A stretch of 64,000 nucleotides of DNA, taken from contig NZ_LR134472.1 in assembly GCF_900637905.1 (NCBI RefSeq), positions 124,001-188,000 on the forward strand, given 5' to 3'. Below, piece by piece: positions 35,823 through 45,577 of this stretch. How positions within the stretch are numbered: position 1 is the first letter of the stretch; each line of letters starts with the position of its first letter. Under the pieces are notes generated by a model, which did not search any database, had not been told where the DNA came from, and saw only the letters and a program-made list of their open reading frames with translations. The position numbers and the translations under genes are program-made. Source of the stretch: Parvimonas micra (lineage in GTDB: Bacteria; Bacillota; Clostridia; Tissierellales; Peptoniphilaceae).

Positions 35823-38234
35823 TTATTTAACAACTATATTACAAATTTTTCCCGGAACAAAAATTTCTTTTACAACAGTTTTTCCTTCTATAAATTTTTT
35901 AACATTTTCGTTATCATAAAGTGATTCTTTAAAATCTTCAAATTTTGCATCTTTTGGAATCATTAATGTTGTTCTTACTTTTCCATTTATTTGAATAGGC
36001 ATTTCAACTTCAGAATCAATTGTTTTAACTTCATCATATTTTGGCCAAGTTTGTTCAAAGATATATCCACCAAAATTCATTTCTTCCCATATTTCTTCAG
36101 TAATATGTGGAGAAACTGGATTTAATAAAATCAAGAATATTCTTAAATCTTCTCTTGAAATTTCTTTTACTGAATAAAATTCATTAATTAAAGTCATAAG
36201 AGCTGCTATTGCAGTATTAAATTTAAGACTTTCAAAATCTTCTGATACTTTTTTAATTGTCTTATGGATTGATTTTTCCAAAGATTTTGTCATTTCTTCG
36301 GATGAATTTGTAATTTCTTGTAATTTCCAAACTCTATCTAAGAATTTTCTACAACCGTTAATTCCACCGTCAGACCAAGACGCACTTCTTTCAAAATCTC
36401 CTAAGAACATTTCGTAACATCTCAATGCGTCTGCCCCATATTTGTCAATCATTTCATCTGGATTTACAACATTTCCTCTTGACTTAGACATTTTTTCTCC
36501 ATTTTCTCCAAGAATCATTCCATGTGATGTTCTTTTTAAATAAGGTTCTTTTGTATTTACTACACCTATATCATAAAGAAATTTATGCCAAAATCTTGAA
36601 TACAACAAGTGCAATGTAGTATGTTCCATACCACCATTATACCAGTCAACTTGATTGAAATATTTTAAAGCATCTTTTCCGACAAGATTTTCTTTATTAT
36701 TAGGATCCATATATCTTAAATAATACCATGAAGATCCCGCCCATTGTGGCATTGTATCAGTTTCTCTCTTTGCTTTTCCTCCACATTTAGGACAAGTACA
36801 ATTTACGAACTCATCAATTTTTGAAAGTGGAGATTCTCCTGTTTCTGTAGGTTCAAATGATTCAAGTTCAGGAAGTTTTAAAGGTAGTTCTTCTTCCGGA
36901 ATTGCAACCCAACCACATTTTTCACAATATACCAAAGGAATCGGTTCTCCCCAATATCTTTGTCTTGAAAATACCCAGTCACGAAGTTTAAAGTTTGTCT
37001 TCTTATTTCCAATACCAAGTTTTGATAAATATTCAAAAATCTTTTCTTTGGCTTCTTTAACTGAAAGTCCATTTAGAAAATCTGAATTAACCATAATTCC
37101 ATTATTAGTATCCGTATATGCTTTTTCTTGAACATTTTCTCCACCACTAACAACTTCAACTATTTCTAATCCAAATTTCTTAGCAAAATCAAAATCTCTA
37201 GTATCATGTGCAGGAACTGCCATAATTGCTCCACTACCATAAGTCATTAGAACATAATCAGAAATAAACACAGGAATTTCTTTTTTAGTACAAGGATTAA
37301 TTGCTGTTATTCCATCAATTTTAACCCCGGTTTTATCTTTATTCATTTCAGTTCTTTCAAATTCAGATTTCTTTTGAACTTCTAAAATATATTTTTCTAT
37401 TTCTTCTTTATTCTTTATTCTGTCTTCGTATTTTTTAAGTAATGGATGCTCACAGGATATAACCATATAAGTTGCACCAAAAATTGTATCAGGTCTTGTA
37501 GTATATACCAAAATAGTATCATCAATATCTTTGATTTGGAATTTAACTTCCATTCCATAACTTCTACCAATCCAATTAATTTGTTGGGTTTTAACTCTGT
37601 CAATAAAGTCAACTTCATCAAGGTCATCAATAAGTCTATCTGCATATTCTGTTATCTTTAACATCCATTGATTTTTAACTTTATGAATAACTTCACTACC
37701 ACATCTTTCACAACAACCGCCAACTACTTCTTCATTTGATAAACCTACTTTACAAGAAGTACAGAAGTTTATTGGCATTTCCATTTTATAAGCAAGCCCT
37801 TTTTCGAACATCTTCATAAAAATCCATTGAGTCCATTTATAGTACTCAGGATCTGTTGTATTTATTTCTCTATCCCAATCAAAAGAAAATCCGATACGCT
37901 TTAATTGTTTTTTAAAGTTTGCAATATTATTTTTTGTTACAATTTCCGGATGAATTTTGTTTTTCATCGCATAGTTTTCAGTTGGTAAACCAAAAGCATC
38001 CCAACCCATTGTAAACAATACATTTTGCCCTTCAAGTCTTCTTTTTCTACTTACAACATCCATTGCAGTATATGGTCTTGGATGTCCTACATGAAGTCCT
38101 TGACCAGAAGGATATGGAAATTCTATTAAAGGATAGAATTTTTCTTTATCATTAATTTCACATTTAAAAGGCTTCTTTTCATCCCAAATATCTTGCCATT
38201 TTTTTTCGATATTTTTCGGATCATAATTTTTCAT
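35823..38234 (-). CDS. leuS: Leucyl-tRNA synthetase
   Basis: LeuRS charges tRNA-Leu. The 803-residue class I synthetase has the HIGH-type motif [12 protein letters not shown], an editing (CP1) domain with [14 protein letters not shown], and the KMSKS loop [17 protein letters not shown], followed by the anticodon-binding domain. Length is normal for bacteria. The frame runs six codons upstream, but TGGAGGAA sets the ATG at 38232-38234. A T-box leader controls it. Confidence 0.98.
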   Translation of the reverse strand: MKNYDPKNIEKKWQDIWDEKKPFKCEINDKEKFYPLIEFPYPSGQGLHVGHPRPYTAMDVVSRKRRLEGQNVLFTMGWDAFGLPTENYAMKNKIHPEIVTKNNIANFKKQLKRIGFSFDWDREINTTDPEYYKWTQWIFMKMFEKGLAYKMEMPINFCTSCKVGLSNEEVVGGCCERCGSEVIHKVKNQWMLKITEYADRLIDDLDEVDFIDRVKTQQINWIGRSYGMEVKFQIKDIDDTILVYTTRPDTIFGATYMVISCEHPLLKKYEDRIKNKEEIEKYILEVQKKSEFERTEMNKDKTGVKIDGITAINPCTKKEIPVFISDYVLMTYGSGAIMAVPAHDTRDFDFAKKFGLEIVEVVSGGENVQEKAYTDTNNGIMVNSDFLNGLSVKEAKEKIFEYLSKLGIGNKKTNFKLRDWVFSRQRYWGEPIPLVYCEKCGWVAIPEEELPLKLPELESFEPTETGESPLSKIDEFVNCTCPKCGGKAKRETDTMPQWAGSSWYYLRYMDPNNKENLVGKDALKYFNQVDWYNGGMEHTTLHLLYSRFWHKFLYDIGVVNTKEPYLKRTSHGMILGENGEKMSKSRGNVVNPDEMIDKYGADALRCYEMFLGDFERSASWSDGGINGCRKFLDRVWKLQEITNSSEEMTKSLEKSIHKTIKKVSEDFESLKFNTAIAALMTLINEFYSVKEISREDLRIFLILLNPVSPHITEEIWEEMNFGGYIFEQTWPKYDEVKTIDSEVEMPIQINGKVRTTLMIPKDAKFEDFKESLYDNENVKKFIEGKTVVKEIFVPGKICNIVVK

Positions 38235-38252
38235 AACATTCCTCCATTCCAT

Positions 38253-38466
38253 AAAAAAACTTCCGCCTCATAAAGAGACGAAAGTATAAATTCCGTGGTA
38301 CCACTCTAATTAGTATTAAACTCACTCTAAGATTATAACGTAATCAACGGCATTTGCATTTTATGAACAAGTTCAATACTTCAAAATATTATTTTTCACC
38401 AAACAATAACTCTCTAAAAATTTGAATATATTTACTGCTTTCAATCTAAAATTTTCTAAATATAAC
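38253..38466 (-). promoter_or_regulatory. T-box riboswitch of leuS
   Basis: The leader, read on the minus strand, contains a GGTGAAAA segment of stem I, the T-box sequence AGAGTGGTACCACGG (38293-38307) and a ten-base-pair terminator hairpin (38260-38284) with a seven-U run (38253-38259). Uncharged tRNA-Leu would pair with the T-box and block the terminator. The specifier is probably CTT at 38369-38371 (Leu), within GAACTTG; its place in the specifier loop was not modelled. Confidence 0.95.
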
Positions 38467-38472
38467 AAAAAT

Positions 38473-38501
38473 ATGATAACACATTTTTTATTTTTTTTCA
38501 A
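38473..38501 (-). promoter_or_regulatory. Promoter of the leuS T-box transcript
   Basis: TTGAAA (38496-38501) and TATCAT (38473-38478) with a 17-base spacer, just past the end of the MATE gene. Confidence 0.75.
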
Positions 38502-38505
38502 TATA

Positions 38506-39858
38506 TTATAACTTAAAATCAAAATTTTCTCTAATAAATTTCTTAAAGAAAATATAATTTAGTATTCCTTTTAAAAAAGTACAAAAAGAAATTACAGCCC
38601 AAATATAAGCTATATCCAATTTTAGATAAAAAACCAAGTAAGCTAAAGGAATTCTTAGAGCATTTGAAAAAGTGCTTATCACCGTTGGAGTTTTTGTGTT
38701 TTTAAGCCCGTTAAACATCCCTGAAATTCCAATTTCAAGTGCTAAAAATATCTCCGAAAAGGCTAAAACTTTTAAATAACTAACACCCATTCTAATTGTA
38801 TTTAAATCATCTCTTATAAATAATTTGATTATATAATCTGATGAAAAAAACAGAAAGAATGAACAGAAAACTCCAATTCCTAAAATTATCCTAAGTCCTT
38901 TTTTATAACCGGAAGCTATATTTTCATAATTTTTTGCTCCATAATTTTGTGCTATCAAAGCACAAAGTGCAATGGAAAAGCCTTCAACAGTCATCCAGTT
39001 TATAGCTTCAATTTGTACTGCAACATTCTCAGCAGCAACTGCATTTTCACCCCAATTAGCTATTATTCTAAGTAAAATAGTTGAGATAAAAGCAAATATA
39101 CAGGATTTAAAAGCTGTTGGAACACCTAGTCTTAAAACTTCCTTAAAGGTTGGATTGTTAAAATTTTTAACTAAATTTATTCCTTTAAGGATTCTTCCGT
39201 CTAAAATTGAAAATATCATAAAAATACTTGTAACAATAATTTGAGATAGAGTAGTAGCAATTGCAGCTCCACTAACCCCAAACTCAGGTAATCCAAAGAA
39301 TCCATAAATCAAAATCGGATCTAGAATTATATTTACAATAAGACCGATTGAATTTGCTATAAAAGGAACTTTACTATTTCCTGAACCATTAAAAACTCCT
39401 GAAAATAGCGGATTTAAAAAAGTAAAAGGCAGTCCTAATAGAACAATCTTTAAATAGCTATTTGCAAGTGAAATTACTACTTCGCTTTTTATATTGAAAA
39501 ATTTAATTATATCAAGTCTAAAAATATATAATAATATTCCAAATGTTATAGACATAAATAAATTTATGGCAACCGAAGTGTCGATATATTTTCTAAATTG
39601 TTTATCATCCCTAGAACCTACACTATACGCAACCCCTATTTCTATTCCTGTCTTTGAAACTAAAACCAAAGAATTTGCAAACCACATAATAAATGCTACT
39701 ATTCCTACTCCGGCAATTGCTTCGGTTCCAAGTTTTCCAACCCAAAATGTATCCATTAAAGTGTAAGACATCTGGATAAATGAAGTTGTCATTATTGGAA
39801 TAGACATCATTACTAAATTTCTATAGATTTTATTATCTAATAAATTTATTTTTTTCAT
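38506..39858 (-). CDS. MATE family efflux transporter
   Basis: A cation-coupled multidrug/toxin exporter by family. The 450-residue protein has about 12 membrane segments in two similar halves; landmarks are QMSYTLMDTFWVGKLGTEAIAGVG near the start and the NGSGNSKVPFIANSIGLIVNIILDP segment in the middle (quoted in parts). It follows hslO by nine bases, so the two are probably one transcript. The substrate cannot be predicted. Confidence 0.93.
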   Translation of the reverse strand: MKKINLLDNKIYRNLVMMSIPIMTTSFIQMSYTLMDTFWVGKLGTEAIAGVGIVAFIMWFANSLVLVSKTGIEIGVAYSVGSRDDKQFRKYIDTSVAINLFMSITFGILLYIFRLDIIKFFNIKSEVVISLANSYLKIVLLGLPFTFLNPLFSGVFNGSGNSKVPFIANSIGLIVNIILDPILIYGFFGLPEFGVSGAAIATTLSQIIVTSIFMIFSILDGRILKGINLVKNFNNPTFKEVLRLGVPTAFKSCIFAFISTILLRIIANWGENAVAAENVAVQIEAINWMTVEGFSIALCALIAQNYGAKNYENIASGYKKGLRIILGIGVFCSFFLFFSSDYIIKLFIRDDLNTIRMGVSYLKVLAFSEIFLALEIGISGMFNGLKNTKTPTVISTFSNALRIPLAYLVFYLKLDIAYIWAVISFCTFLKGILNYIFFKKFIRENFDFKL

Positions 39859-39867
39859 AAATAATTC

Positions 39868-40752
39868 CTAAAGTTTATTTAATAAATTTTTTATATGTTC
39901 AATACTTTTTTTGTACTTCTTACCGCAGAAATTACAAGAAATTTCTATGTCTTTCCCGTCTTCAATTATATCATTAAGCTCTTTTTTCCCTAGTCCCAAC
40001 AACATATTATCTATTTTTTCTTCACTACAATTACATCTGTAATGAATAATTTTTTCTTCAATAATTCTAATATTAAAAATTTTCAAAATAGAAACAATAT
40101 AGTCATAAAAACTTATATCATCAGTTTTTGAAGCTAAATAATTATCTAATTCAGTTTTAAACATATCTGAATAGATAGTAAATTGTGATAAATCTTTTTC
40201 AGTATAATTCGGCAAAAGTTCCATCATAAATCCAAAAGAAATATAATCATCTTCAACTTTTTTTACTTGCAAATCAATAGAAGTAACAGTTTGATTGGAT
40301 GCGCTGAAATAATTGGTAAAATTTTCACTAATATTTGGAGAAATTATACTTGTTTGTCCAACATATGGAGCTTTAAGACCTAAATCCTTTATCAAAACAA
40401 GTATTCCCTTATCGCCTATAAAATCTTTTGAAGATTTTCCTTTTTCATATATTTTATCATATTTACTTAAGTTTTTATTTTCCAAATATCCTGTTATAAA
40501 TGAATTATTGTATAATTTTGAAATTATAAGACCACATTCACCATTAGTCTTTAACTTTAAATCAATTGAGTCAGTATCATTTTTAAAATCGGAATAAAGT
40601 AACGCATTCATCGTTAAAACTTTTCCCATTTCAATATTTGCACTGATAGAGCTCTTTTGTAATTTTTCAAAATCTTTTACTATATCATCTGTAAAAGCAA
40701 AGAAAAATCTCATAGAATTATGTTCATCAATACATCTTAATATTTTTGCCAT
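39868..40752 (-). CDS. hslO: 33 kDa redox-regulated chaperone Hsp33
   Basis: Hsp33 is a holdase activated by oxidation, which releases zinc from four cysteines. The 294-residue product has the N-terminal core and the C-terminal switch with CNC (HYRCNCSEE) and CNFC (ISCNFCGKKYKK), all four cysteines intact. The length is normal. First gene of a unit with the MATE pump, read from the promoter at 40783-40811. Confidence 0.95.
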   Translation of the reverse strand: MAKILRCIDEHNSMRFFFAFTDDIVKDFEKLQKSSISANIEMGKVLTMNALLYSDFKNDTDSIDLKLKTNGECGLIISKLYNNSFITGYLENKNLSKYDKIYEKGKSSKDFIGDKGILVLIKDLGLKAPYVGQTSIISPNISENFTNYFSASNQTVTSIDLQVKKVEDDYISFGFMMELLPNYTEKDLSQFTIYSDMFKTELDNYLASKTDDISFYDYIVSILKIFNIRIIEEKIIHYRCNCSEEKIDNMLLGLGKKELNDIIEDGKDIEISCNFCGKKYKKSIEHIKNLLNKL

Positions 40753-40782
40753 AGAAACTCCTTAATATTAATCTCATGTAAA

Positions 40783-40811
40783 ATTATATACTAAAAATTT
40801 AAAGAAATCAA
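40783..40811 (-). promoter_or_regulatory. Promoter of hslO-MATE
   Basis: TTGATT (40806-40811) and TATAAT (40783-40788) with a 17-base spacer on the minus strand. Confidence 0.8.
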
Positions 40812-40819
40812 TTGATAAA

Positions 40820-41386
40820 TTAATATCTTTTTCCATATTTTTTCTTTGCAATCTCAGTATATTTTTTAATAAATTCTCCTTTTGATTCTGTATAAGCATC
40901 TCGATTATGTTCAAATTTTTTCCACAGAGATAATTTTAGTCTTTCATACTCTTTTGCAATTTTAGAATTTTCAAATAAATAATCTCTAAAATACAATTCA
41001 TCATTATCTCCTGCTAATCTTATATGCAAATGAAATACTTTTTTAGCAAATCCTTTTTCAGTATAGCCTTTATTCATAGAAATTCTCTTTTCATCTTCAC
41101 TCATACAAAGCCAATTATTTTTTAATAATATCTCTTTTACAAACTTTAAATCTTCATTATTCTTAATCTCTAAAAGAATATCTACAATGTTTTTTGCCCA
41201 TATTGTAGGAATATATGTACTTCCTATATGTGAAATTCTGTAAATTTTTTCGCTTGGAATTAAAGATAAAATATTTAGTTTTTCATCTTCATACCAAGTT
41301 TTCCATTCATCATTATGTTCAACTAGAAATATTGGAAAAATTTCCCATAATTCCTCTAAACTCATTTCATTTAATTTTTTACTCAT
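40820..41386 (-). CDS. GrpB/UPF0157-like nucleotidyltransferase-fold protein
   Basis: GrpB-domain proteins have a minimal nucleotidyltransferase fold and unknown substrates. The 188-residue product shows the family pattern RISHIGSTYIPTIWAKNIVDILLEI (read in parts: HIGST, then AKNIVDILLEI), with the acidic residue pair that would hold metal reduced to one clear Asp. It also contains FHLHIRLAGDNDELYFRDYL, typical of the family. Single gene after a terminator at 41408-41434. No link to neighbours is evident. Confidence 0.85.
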   Translation of the reverse strand: MSKKLNEMSLEELWEIFPIFLVEHNDEWKTWYEDEKLNILSLIPSEKIYRISHIGSTYIPTIWAKNIVDILLEIKNNEDLKFVKEILLKNNWLCMSEDEKRISMNKGYTEKGFAKKVFHLHIRLAGDNDELYFRDYLFENSKIAKEYERLKLSLWKKFEHNRDAYTESKGEFIKKYTEIAKKKYGKRY

Positions 41387-41407
41387 AAAATTTCCCTTTG
41401 ATTAAAT

Positions 41408-41434
41408 TTAAAAAATCTCCTAAATAGGAGATTT
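41408..41434 (-). terminator. Terminator downstream of the cold-shock gene
   Basis: AAATCTCC and GGAGATTT form a stem around TATTTA followed by U-residues on the minus strand. A second weaker hairpin (AACATACT/AGTATGTT, near 41463-41480) precedes it. Confidence 0.8.
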
Positions 41435-41510
41435 TACTTCTTGATTAATATTAATATCATAACATACTGAAGTATGTTTAAATTGAATTTTCATTTTAGA
41501 AAAAACAATC

Positions 41511-41711
41511 TTATAACTTAACAACACCAGAAGCTTGAGGACCTTTAGCGCCTTCAACTATTTCGAATTCAACAGCTTGTCCTTCATCTAAAGTTCTAAA
41601 TTCACCAGTTTCTTCTAATGCTGAATAATGTACAAATACATCTTCTCCATCTTCAGTAGAAATAAATCCAAATCCTTTAGCTGCATTGAACCACTTTACA
41701 GTTCCTTTCAT
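41511..41711 (-). CDS. Cold-shock protein (CspA family)
   Basis: A 66-residue nucleic-acid chaperone with the cold-shock OB-fold. RNP1 KGFGFIS (residues about 13-19) and RNP2 VFVHYSA (about 26-32) are intact, and the length is exactly that of the family. It has its own promoter, a structured AT-rich leader of about 55 bases and a terminator. Copy number in the genome is unknown, so no letter is assigned. Confidence 0.96.
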   Translation of the reverse strand: MKGTVKWFNAAKGFGFISTEDGEDVFVHYSALEETGEFRTLDEGQAVEFEIVEGAKGPQASGVVKL

Positions 41712-41768
41712 ATCCTTTTAATCCTCCAATACTATAGGAAATATGTAGTAAATTATTACTACCTTCAT

Positions 41769-41797
41769 ACTATAACATATCTAAAAGAATAAAGCAA
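41769..41797 (-). promoter_or_regulatory. Promoter of the cold-shock gene
   Basis: TTGCTT (41792-41797) and TATAGT (41769-41774) with a 17-base spacer; the -35 box lies between the tdk stop and the csp leader. Confidence 0.7.
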
Positions 41798-41804
41798 GTA
41801 TAAT

Positions 41805-42416
41805 TTACTCATCTTCTAACATACTTAATTGATTTTCCATTTGCTTTCTGATTTTTTCTTTTTCATAGTAACATTTTCTACAAAGTGGTTCATAGCTTTC
41901 TGCAGCTCCAAGTTTTATTCTTTCATCATCATGTGTTTTTCTATAACTAACCCAAGCATCAACACCACAATTTGCACAAACTGCATGGTGTTTATATAGA
42001 TAATCAGCTCGTGGCATCAACTCTTTTACTAACTCAAAAGGTTCAGCTTTAAAGTCCATATCAAGACCAGCTAATACGACTGTAAATTCATTTTCTAAAA
42101 ATAAATTTAAAGTTTCAACAATCTTATTAATATCTCCCTTGATGAATTGTACTTCATCAATTCCTATAATACTTGCAGTACTCGTCTTCATATATTCTAT
42201 AATTTCATCAATATTTTCAACCGGAATAGCTCTCATTTTATTATTATCATGAGTAACTATTTCTTTATCTGCATATCTATTATCAAATTTTGGCTTAAAG
42301 ACTACAGTTTCATATTTTGCAATTTCAAATCTATTTAAGTCCTTCCATAAACTTGAAGTCTTCCCCGAGAACATACTACCTGTATGTAAAATTAATTTAC
42401 CTTTATATTGATGCAT
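41805..42416 (-). CDS. tdk: Thymidine kinase (type II)
   Basis: Tdk phosphorylates thymidine to dTMP in the salvage pathway. The 203-residue product has the P-loop GSMFSGKT (13-20), the Walker B-like FIGIDEVQF segment (IIGIDEVQFI), the lasso-domain zinc ligands CANC and CRKC, and the conserved YEPLCRKCY. It lies three bases after the GNAT-cyclophilin gene and probably shares its transcript. Confidence 0.96.
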   Translation of the reverse strand: MHQYKGKLILHTGSMFSGKTSSLWKDLNRFEIAKYETVVFKPKFDNRYADKEIVTHDNNKMRAIPVENIDEIIEYMKTSTASIIGIDEVQFIKGDINKIVETLNLFLENEFTVVLAGLDMDFKAEPFELVKELMPRADYLYKHHAVCANCGVDAWVSYRKTHDDERIKLGAAESYEPLCRKCYYEKEKIRKQMENQLSMLEDE

Positions 42417-42418
42417 AA

Positions 42419-43015
42419 TTAACCCTCAAAAACTTTTTCTTCAATTGATAAAATTACAATATCTTCTACCGGCTTATCATTTGAACAGTAAGTATTTGCT
42501 ATCTCATCAACTACTTCCATTCCTTTAAAAACTTGTCCAAAAACAGTATGCTTAAAATCTAACCAAAAAGCTCCACCATTTTTTTCATAAGTTTCAACAA
42601 CTTCATCAGGATAAACTTTTTTATCTGAATTTTTTAAATAATTTACATAATCATCAGAAATTTTACTATTTTGAACTATAAAAAATTGACTTCCATTTGT
42701 ATTTGGTCCAGCATTTGCCATTGACAAGGCCCCTCTATAATTTCTAAAATTAGCATCAAACTCATCTTCAAAGGATTCTCCCCAAATACTTTCTCCACCC
42801 ATTCCAGTACCTGTTGGATCTCCACCTTGAATCATAAAATCTCTAATAACCCTATGGAAAATAACTCCGTTATAATATCCTCTTTTAGCCAATGTAATAA
42901 AATTTTCACAAGCCTTAGGAGCAACTTCATTAAATAATCTTAGAGAAATTTCTCCCACATTTGTTTTCATTATATAAACTTTTTCACCATTTTTAGGCAT
43001 TTCTAATTGTTTCAT
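42419..43015 (-). CDS. Cyclophilin-type PPIase as an internal, independently started product
   Basis: Starting at the internal ATG (43013-43015) the product would be 198 residues, begin MKQLEMPKNGEKVYIMKTN and match a free-standing bacterial cyclophilin. The AAAGGAG site eight bases upstream is as strong as for any gene in this window, so independent translation is likely. The active-site residues FHR, QGGDP and the SQFFI strand are intact. This entry is an alternative reading of the C-terminal half of the fusion. Confidence 0.7.
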   Translation of the reverse strand: MKQLEMPKNGEKVYIMKTNVGEISLRLFNEVAPKACENFITLAKRGYYNGVIFHRVIRDFMIQGGDPTGTGMGGESIWGESFEDEFDANFRNYRGALSMANAGPNTNGSQFFIVQNSKISDDYVNYLKNSDKKVYPDEVVETYEKNGGAFWLDFKHTVFGQVFKGMEVVDEIANTYCSNDKPVEDIVILSIEEKVFEG

Positions 43016-43537
43016 TCTCTTTTCTCCTTTTAAATAATTTTTTCTTAAAATTGCTCTATGTATTAAGGTTATATATCTTCCTTTTAAAAATTCCTCATCT
43101 TCAAATTCACCTTCGACTTTAAGTCCACATTTTTCCATAACTTTTCCTGAAGCAATATTTTCTTTAATATGAACGCCATAAACTCTATTAACTTTTAAGG
43201 TATTAAAAGCATAGTCAAGCATAAAATTCAAAGTCTCAGTCATATAACCTTTGTTCCAAAAAGTTTTATTTAAAACATATCCTAAAGATAAGGAATTATT
43301 TTTTATATCCGCTTTAAATTCAAAAGAACCGATACATTTATTGGAAATTTTTTCAACGATTGCAAAACAATAATTATTTTTCATAAAATAATCTGTAATT
43401 ACTTTTTCAGATTCTAGAATATTTTTATGCTTATCCCAAGTAACAAATTTACAAGTTTCATCATCATTTCCAAACTCAAAAACATCGTCTTTGTCATCTA
43501 AATTGAATTTTCTAAAAATTAATCTTTCGCTTTGCAT
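42419..43537 (-). CDS. GNAT acetyltransferase fused in frame to a cyclophilin-type peptidyl-prolyl isomerase
   Basis: One open frame of 372 residues has two domains. Residues 1-170 are a RimJ/RimL-type N-acetyltransferase, with LIFRKFNLDDKDDVFEF, a SLGYVLNKTFWNKGYMTE core and the KENIASGKVMEKCGL acetyl-CoA segment. Residues 175-372 are a cyclophilin with FHRVIRDFMIQGGDP, ALSMANAGPNTNGSQFFI and FKHTVFGQVFKGM. At the junction there is a full ribosome-binding site (AAAGGAG, eight bases before the ATG at 43013-43015). The isomerase may therefore be made alone as well as in fusion. It overlaps rluD by 19 bases. Confidence 0.88.
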   Translation of the reverse strand: MQSERLIFRKFNLDDKDDVFEFGNDDETCKFVTWDKHKNILESEKVITDYFMKNNYCFAIVEKISNKCIGSFEFKADIKNNSLSLGYVLNKTFWNKGYMTETLNFMLDYAFNTLKVNRVYGVHIKENIASGKVMEKCGLKVEGEFEDEEFLKGRYITLIHRAILRKNYLKGEKRMKQLEMPKNGEKVYIMKTNVGEISLRLFNEVAPKACENFITLAKRGYYNGVIFHRVIRDFMIQGGDPTGTGMGGESIWGESFEDEFDANFRNYRGALSMANAGPNTNGSQFFIVQNSKISDDYVNYLKNSDKKVYPDEVVETYEKNGGAFWLDFKHTVFGQVFKGMEVVDEIANTYCSNDKPVEDIVILSIEEKVFEG

Positions 43538-44451
43538 AATAACTCCTCATTAAATTTCAACCCTGTTTTATTTAAAATACTAAAAAAATATTCATCAGGT
43601 AAAACTGTAAAACTTAAATTTTCATCTGTAATTGGGTGTGAAAACTCAAGATAATAAGAATGTAACATCTGTCCATTCGCCTTTATCTTTTCATTTTTTT
43701 TTCCATAAGTTTCATCTCCTATGATAGGATGATTAAGGCTACTAAAATGAACTCTTATCTGATGAGTTCTACCAGTATGTAGAGTTACATCAACTAATGA
43801 ATATTTTAAATTTGAAATTAAAACATTGTATTCTGTAATAGCTGCTTTTCCTGATTTGCTTTTTACACTCATCTTTTTTCTATCTTTTTCATCTCTACCA
43901 ATAGGCTTATCTATAAGTCCATTTTCTTTTGAAAAACTTCCATTACAAATTGCCAAATATTTTTTATTAATTTCTCTATTAGCAAACATTTCAACCAATT
44001 TTAAATGTGTTTCATCGTCCTTTGCACAGATTATAAGACCTGTTGTATCCTTATCAAGTCTGTGAACAATTCCAGGTCTTTCGGAATTAATCATTGATAA
44101 TTTACAATGATTTAAAAGAGCATTAACCAAAGTATGCTTCTCATTTCCCACAGCCGGATGAACAACCATATTTCTCGGTTTATTTATAATTATAATATAA
44201 TCATCTTCATATACAATATCTAAGTCTATATCTTCCGCGACCAATGTAATTTCTTTTTTATCGGGAATAGAAACTGTAATTTCATCTCCTATTTCTAAAA
44301 TTACATTAGGCTTTATATTTTTTCCATTAACAAAAACTAATTTTCCCTTTATCAATTTTTGAATTGAAGTCCTTGATAAATTAGAAATTTTTTCAGATAA
44401 AAAAACATCACATCTAATTTTTTTATCACTAATATATTTTAATTCTGCCAA
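43519..44451 (-). CDS. Pseudouridine synthase RluD/RluA family
   Basis: These enzymes convert uridine to pseudouridine in 23S rRNA. The 310-residue product has an N-terminal S4 RNA-binding domain (about 14-75) and the catalytic domain with HRLDKDTTGLIICAK, whose Asp is catalytic, plus TGRTHQIRVHF. It follows ung by three bases and lspA upstream, the usual lspA-rluD neighbourhood. By context it corresponds to RluD/YlyB, but the target site is not shown. Confidence 0.95.
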   Translation of the reverse strand: MAELKYISDKKIRCDVFLSEKISNLSRTSIQKLIKGKLVFVNGKNIKPNVILEIGDEITVSIPDKKEITLVAEDIDLDIVYEDDYIIIINKPRNMVVHPAVGNEKHTLVNALLNHCKLSMINSERPGIVHRLDKDTTGLIICAKDDETHLKLVEMFANREINKKYLAICNGSFSKENGLIDKPIGRDEKDRKKMSVKSKSGKAAITEYNVLISNLKYSLVDVTLHTGRTHQIRVHFSSLNHPIIGDETYGKKNEKIKANGQMLHSYYLEFSHPITDENLSFTVLPDEYFFSILNKTGLKFNEELLCKAKD

Positions 44452-44454
44452 AAA

Positions 44455-45123
44455 TTACACTCTCCAATCTATCGGTTTAACTCCCTTGCTAACCAAAAAT
44501 TCATTAGCCTTAGAAAATGGCTTGCTCCCAAAGAATCCTCTATGAGCTGAAAAAGGAGAAGGATGTGTACTTGTAATTATAAAGTTATTTTCATCTCTTT
44601 TTATTAAATTGCTCTTTGAAATAGCAAAACTTCCCCAAAGAATAAAAACTTTAGGATAATCAAAATTTGAAATTATTTCAATAACTCTATCTGTAAAAAT
44701 TTGCCAACCTATATCTTTATGTGAATTTGGCTTTGACTTTTCAACAGTAAGTGTAGCATTTAATAAAAAAACACCTTGTTCAACCCAAGCAGTTAAATCT
44801 CCATGATTTGGAGGAATTATCCCTAAATCAGAATATAATTCAAGATATATATTTCTAAGTGAAGGCGGTATTTTTTCTCCTCTATTTACTGAAAAACTCA
44901 TTCCATTTGCTTGATTTACCCCATGATATGGATCCTGTCCTAAGATAATTACCTTAATGTCTTTTGGTGATATTTTATCAAAAATAGTAAAAACACATTC
45001 ATTAGGAGGAAATATTGTTTTATTTTTATATTCCTCATTTAAAAAATTTTTCATCTTAACAAAATAGTCTTTTTTAAATTCATCTTTTAAATATTCATTC
45101 CAAGCTCCATAATTAGACATCAT
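44455..45123 (-). CDS. ung: Uracil-DNA glycosylase
   Basis: Ung removes uracil from DNA as the first step of base excision repair. The 222-residue protein has the water-activating motif ILGQDPYHG, the FLLNATLTVE strand and the C-terminal THPSPFSAHRGFFG loop. The frame is open ten codons upstream into lspA; AAGGAG aligns with the ATG at 45121-45123 (a second ATG follows directly). It starts one base after the lspA stop. Confidence 0.97.
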   Translation of the reverse strand: MMSNYGAWNEYLKDEFKKDYFVKMKNFLNEEYKNKTIFPPNECVFTIFDKISPKDIKVIILGQDPYHGVNQANGMSFSVNRGEKIPPSLRNIYLELYSDLGIIPPNHGDLTAWVEQGVFLLNATLTVEKSKPNSHKDIGWQIFTDRVIEIISNFDYPKVFILWGSFAISKSNLIKRDENNFIITSTHPSPFSAHRGFFGSKPFSKANEFLVSKGVKPIDWRV

Positions 45124-45124
45124 C

Positions 45125-45577
45125 TTAATTCTCCTTTTTAGTAAACGAAACAACTATAAGTAAAAAGCAAGCTACACAAATATAAATATCCGCAAAATTA
45201 AAAACCGGAAAATCGTATAATCCACCAAATCTTGTGTGTATAAAATCTACAACAAAAGAAAATCTAATTCTATCAATACAATTTCCTAATGCTCCACAAG
45301 CAATTAAAGCAAATAATATTTGTTCAATTTTAGACATTTTATCTTTATTTTTATATATATAAAATAAAATTCCAAAAAATGCAACCAAAGAAATAAAAAT
45401 AAAGAAATATTTATATCCTCTAAAACTGCCAAAAGCTACCCCTGTATTTTCTACATAGGTAAATTCTAGCCAATTTTTAATTAAAACTACTGAATCAGCA
45501 CCTTTTAAATTGGCTACTGTAATATATTTTGTAAGTTGGTCTAATGCTAATCCAACAATTATAATTGCATATATCAT
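45125..45577 (-). CDS. lspA: Lipoprotein signal peptidase (signal peptidase II)
   Basis: LspA cleaves prolipoproteins after lipid attachment. The 150-residue membrane protein has four hydrophobic segments and the two catalytic Asp regions: GALGNCIDRI and FPVFNFADIYI. It overlaps ylmH by four bases (ATGA) and is followed by ung. Its known client in this window would be the lipoprotein at 26520-27248. Confidence 0.96.
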   Translation of the reverse strand: MIYAIIIVGLALDQLTKYITVANLKGADSVVLIKNWLEFTYVENTGVAFGSFRGYKYFFIFISLVAFFGILFYIYKNKDKMSKIEQILFALIACGALGNCIDRIRFSFVVDFIHTRFGGLYDFPVFNFADIYICVACFLLIVVSFTKKEN

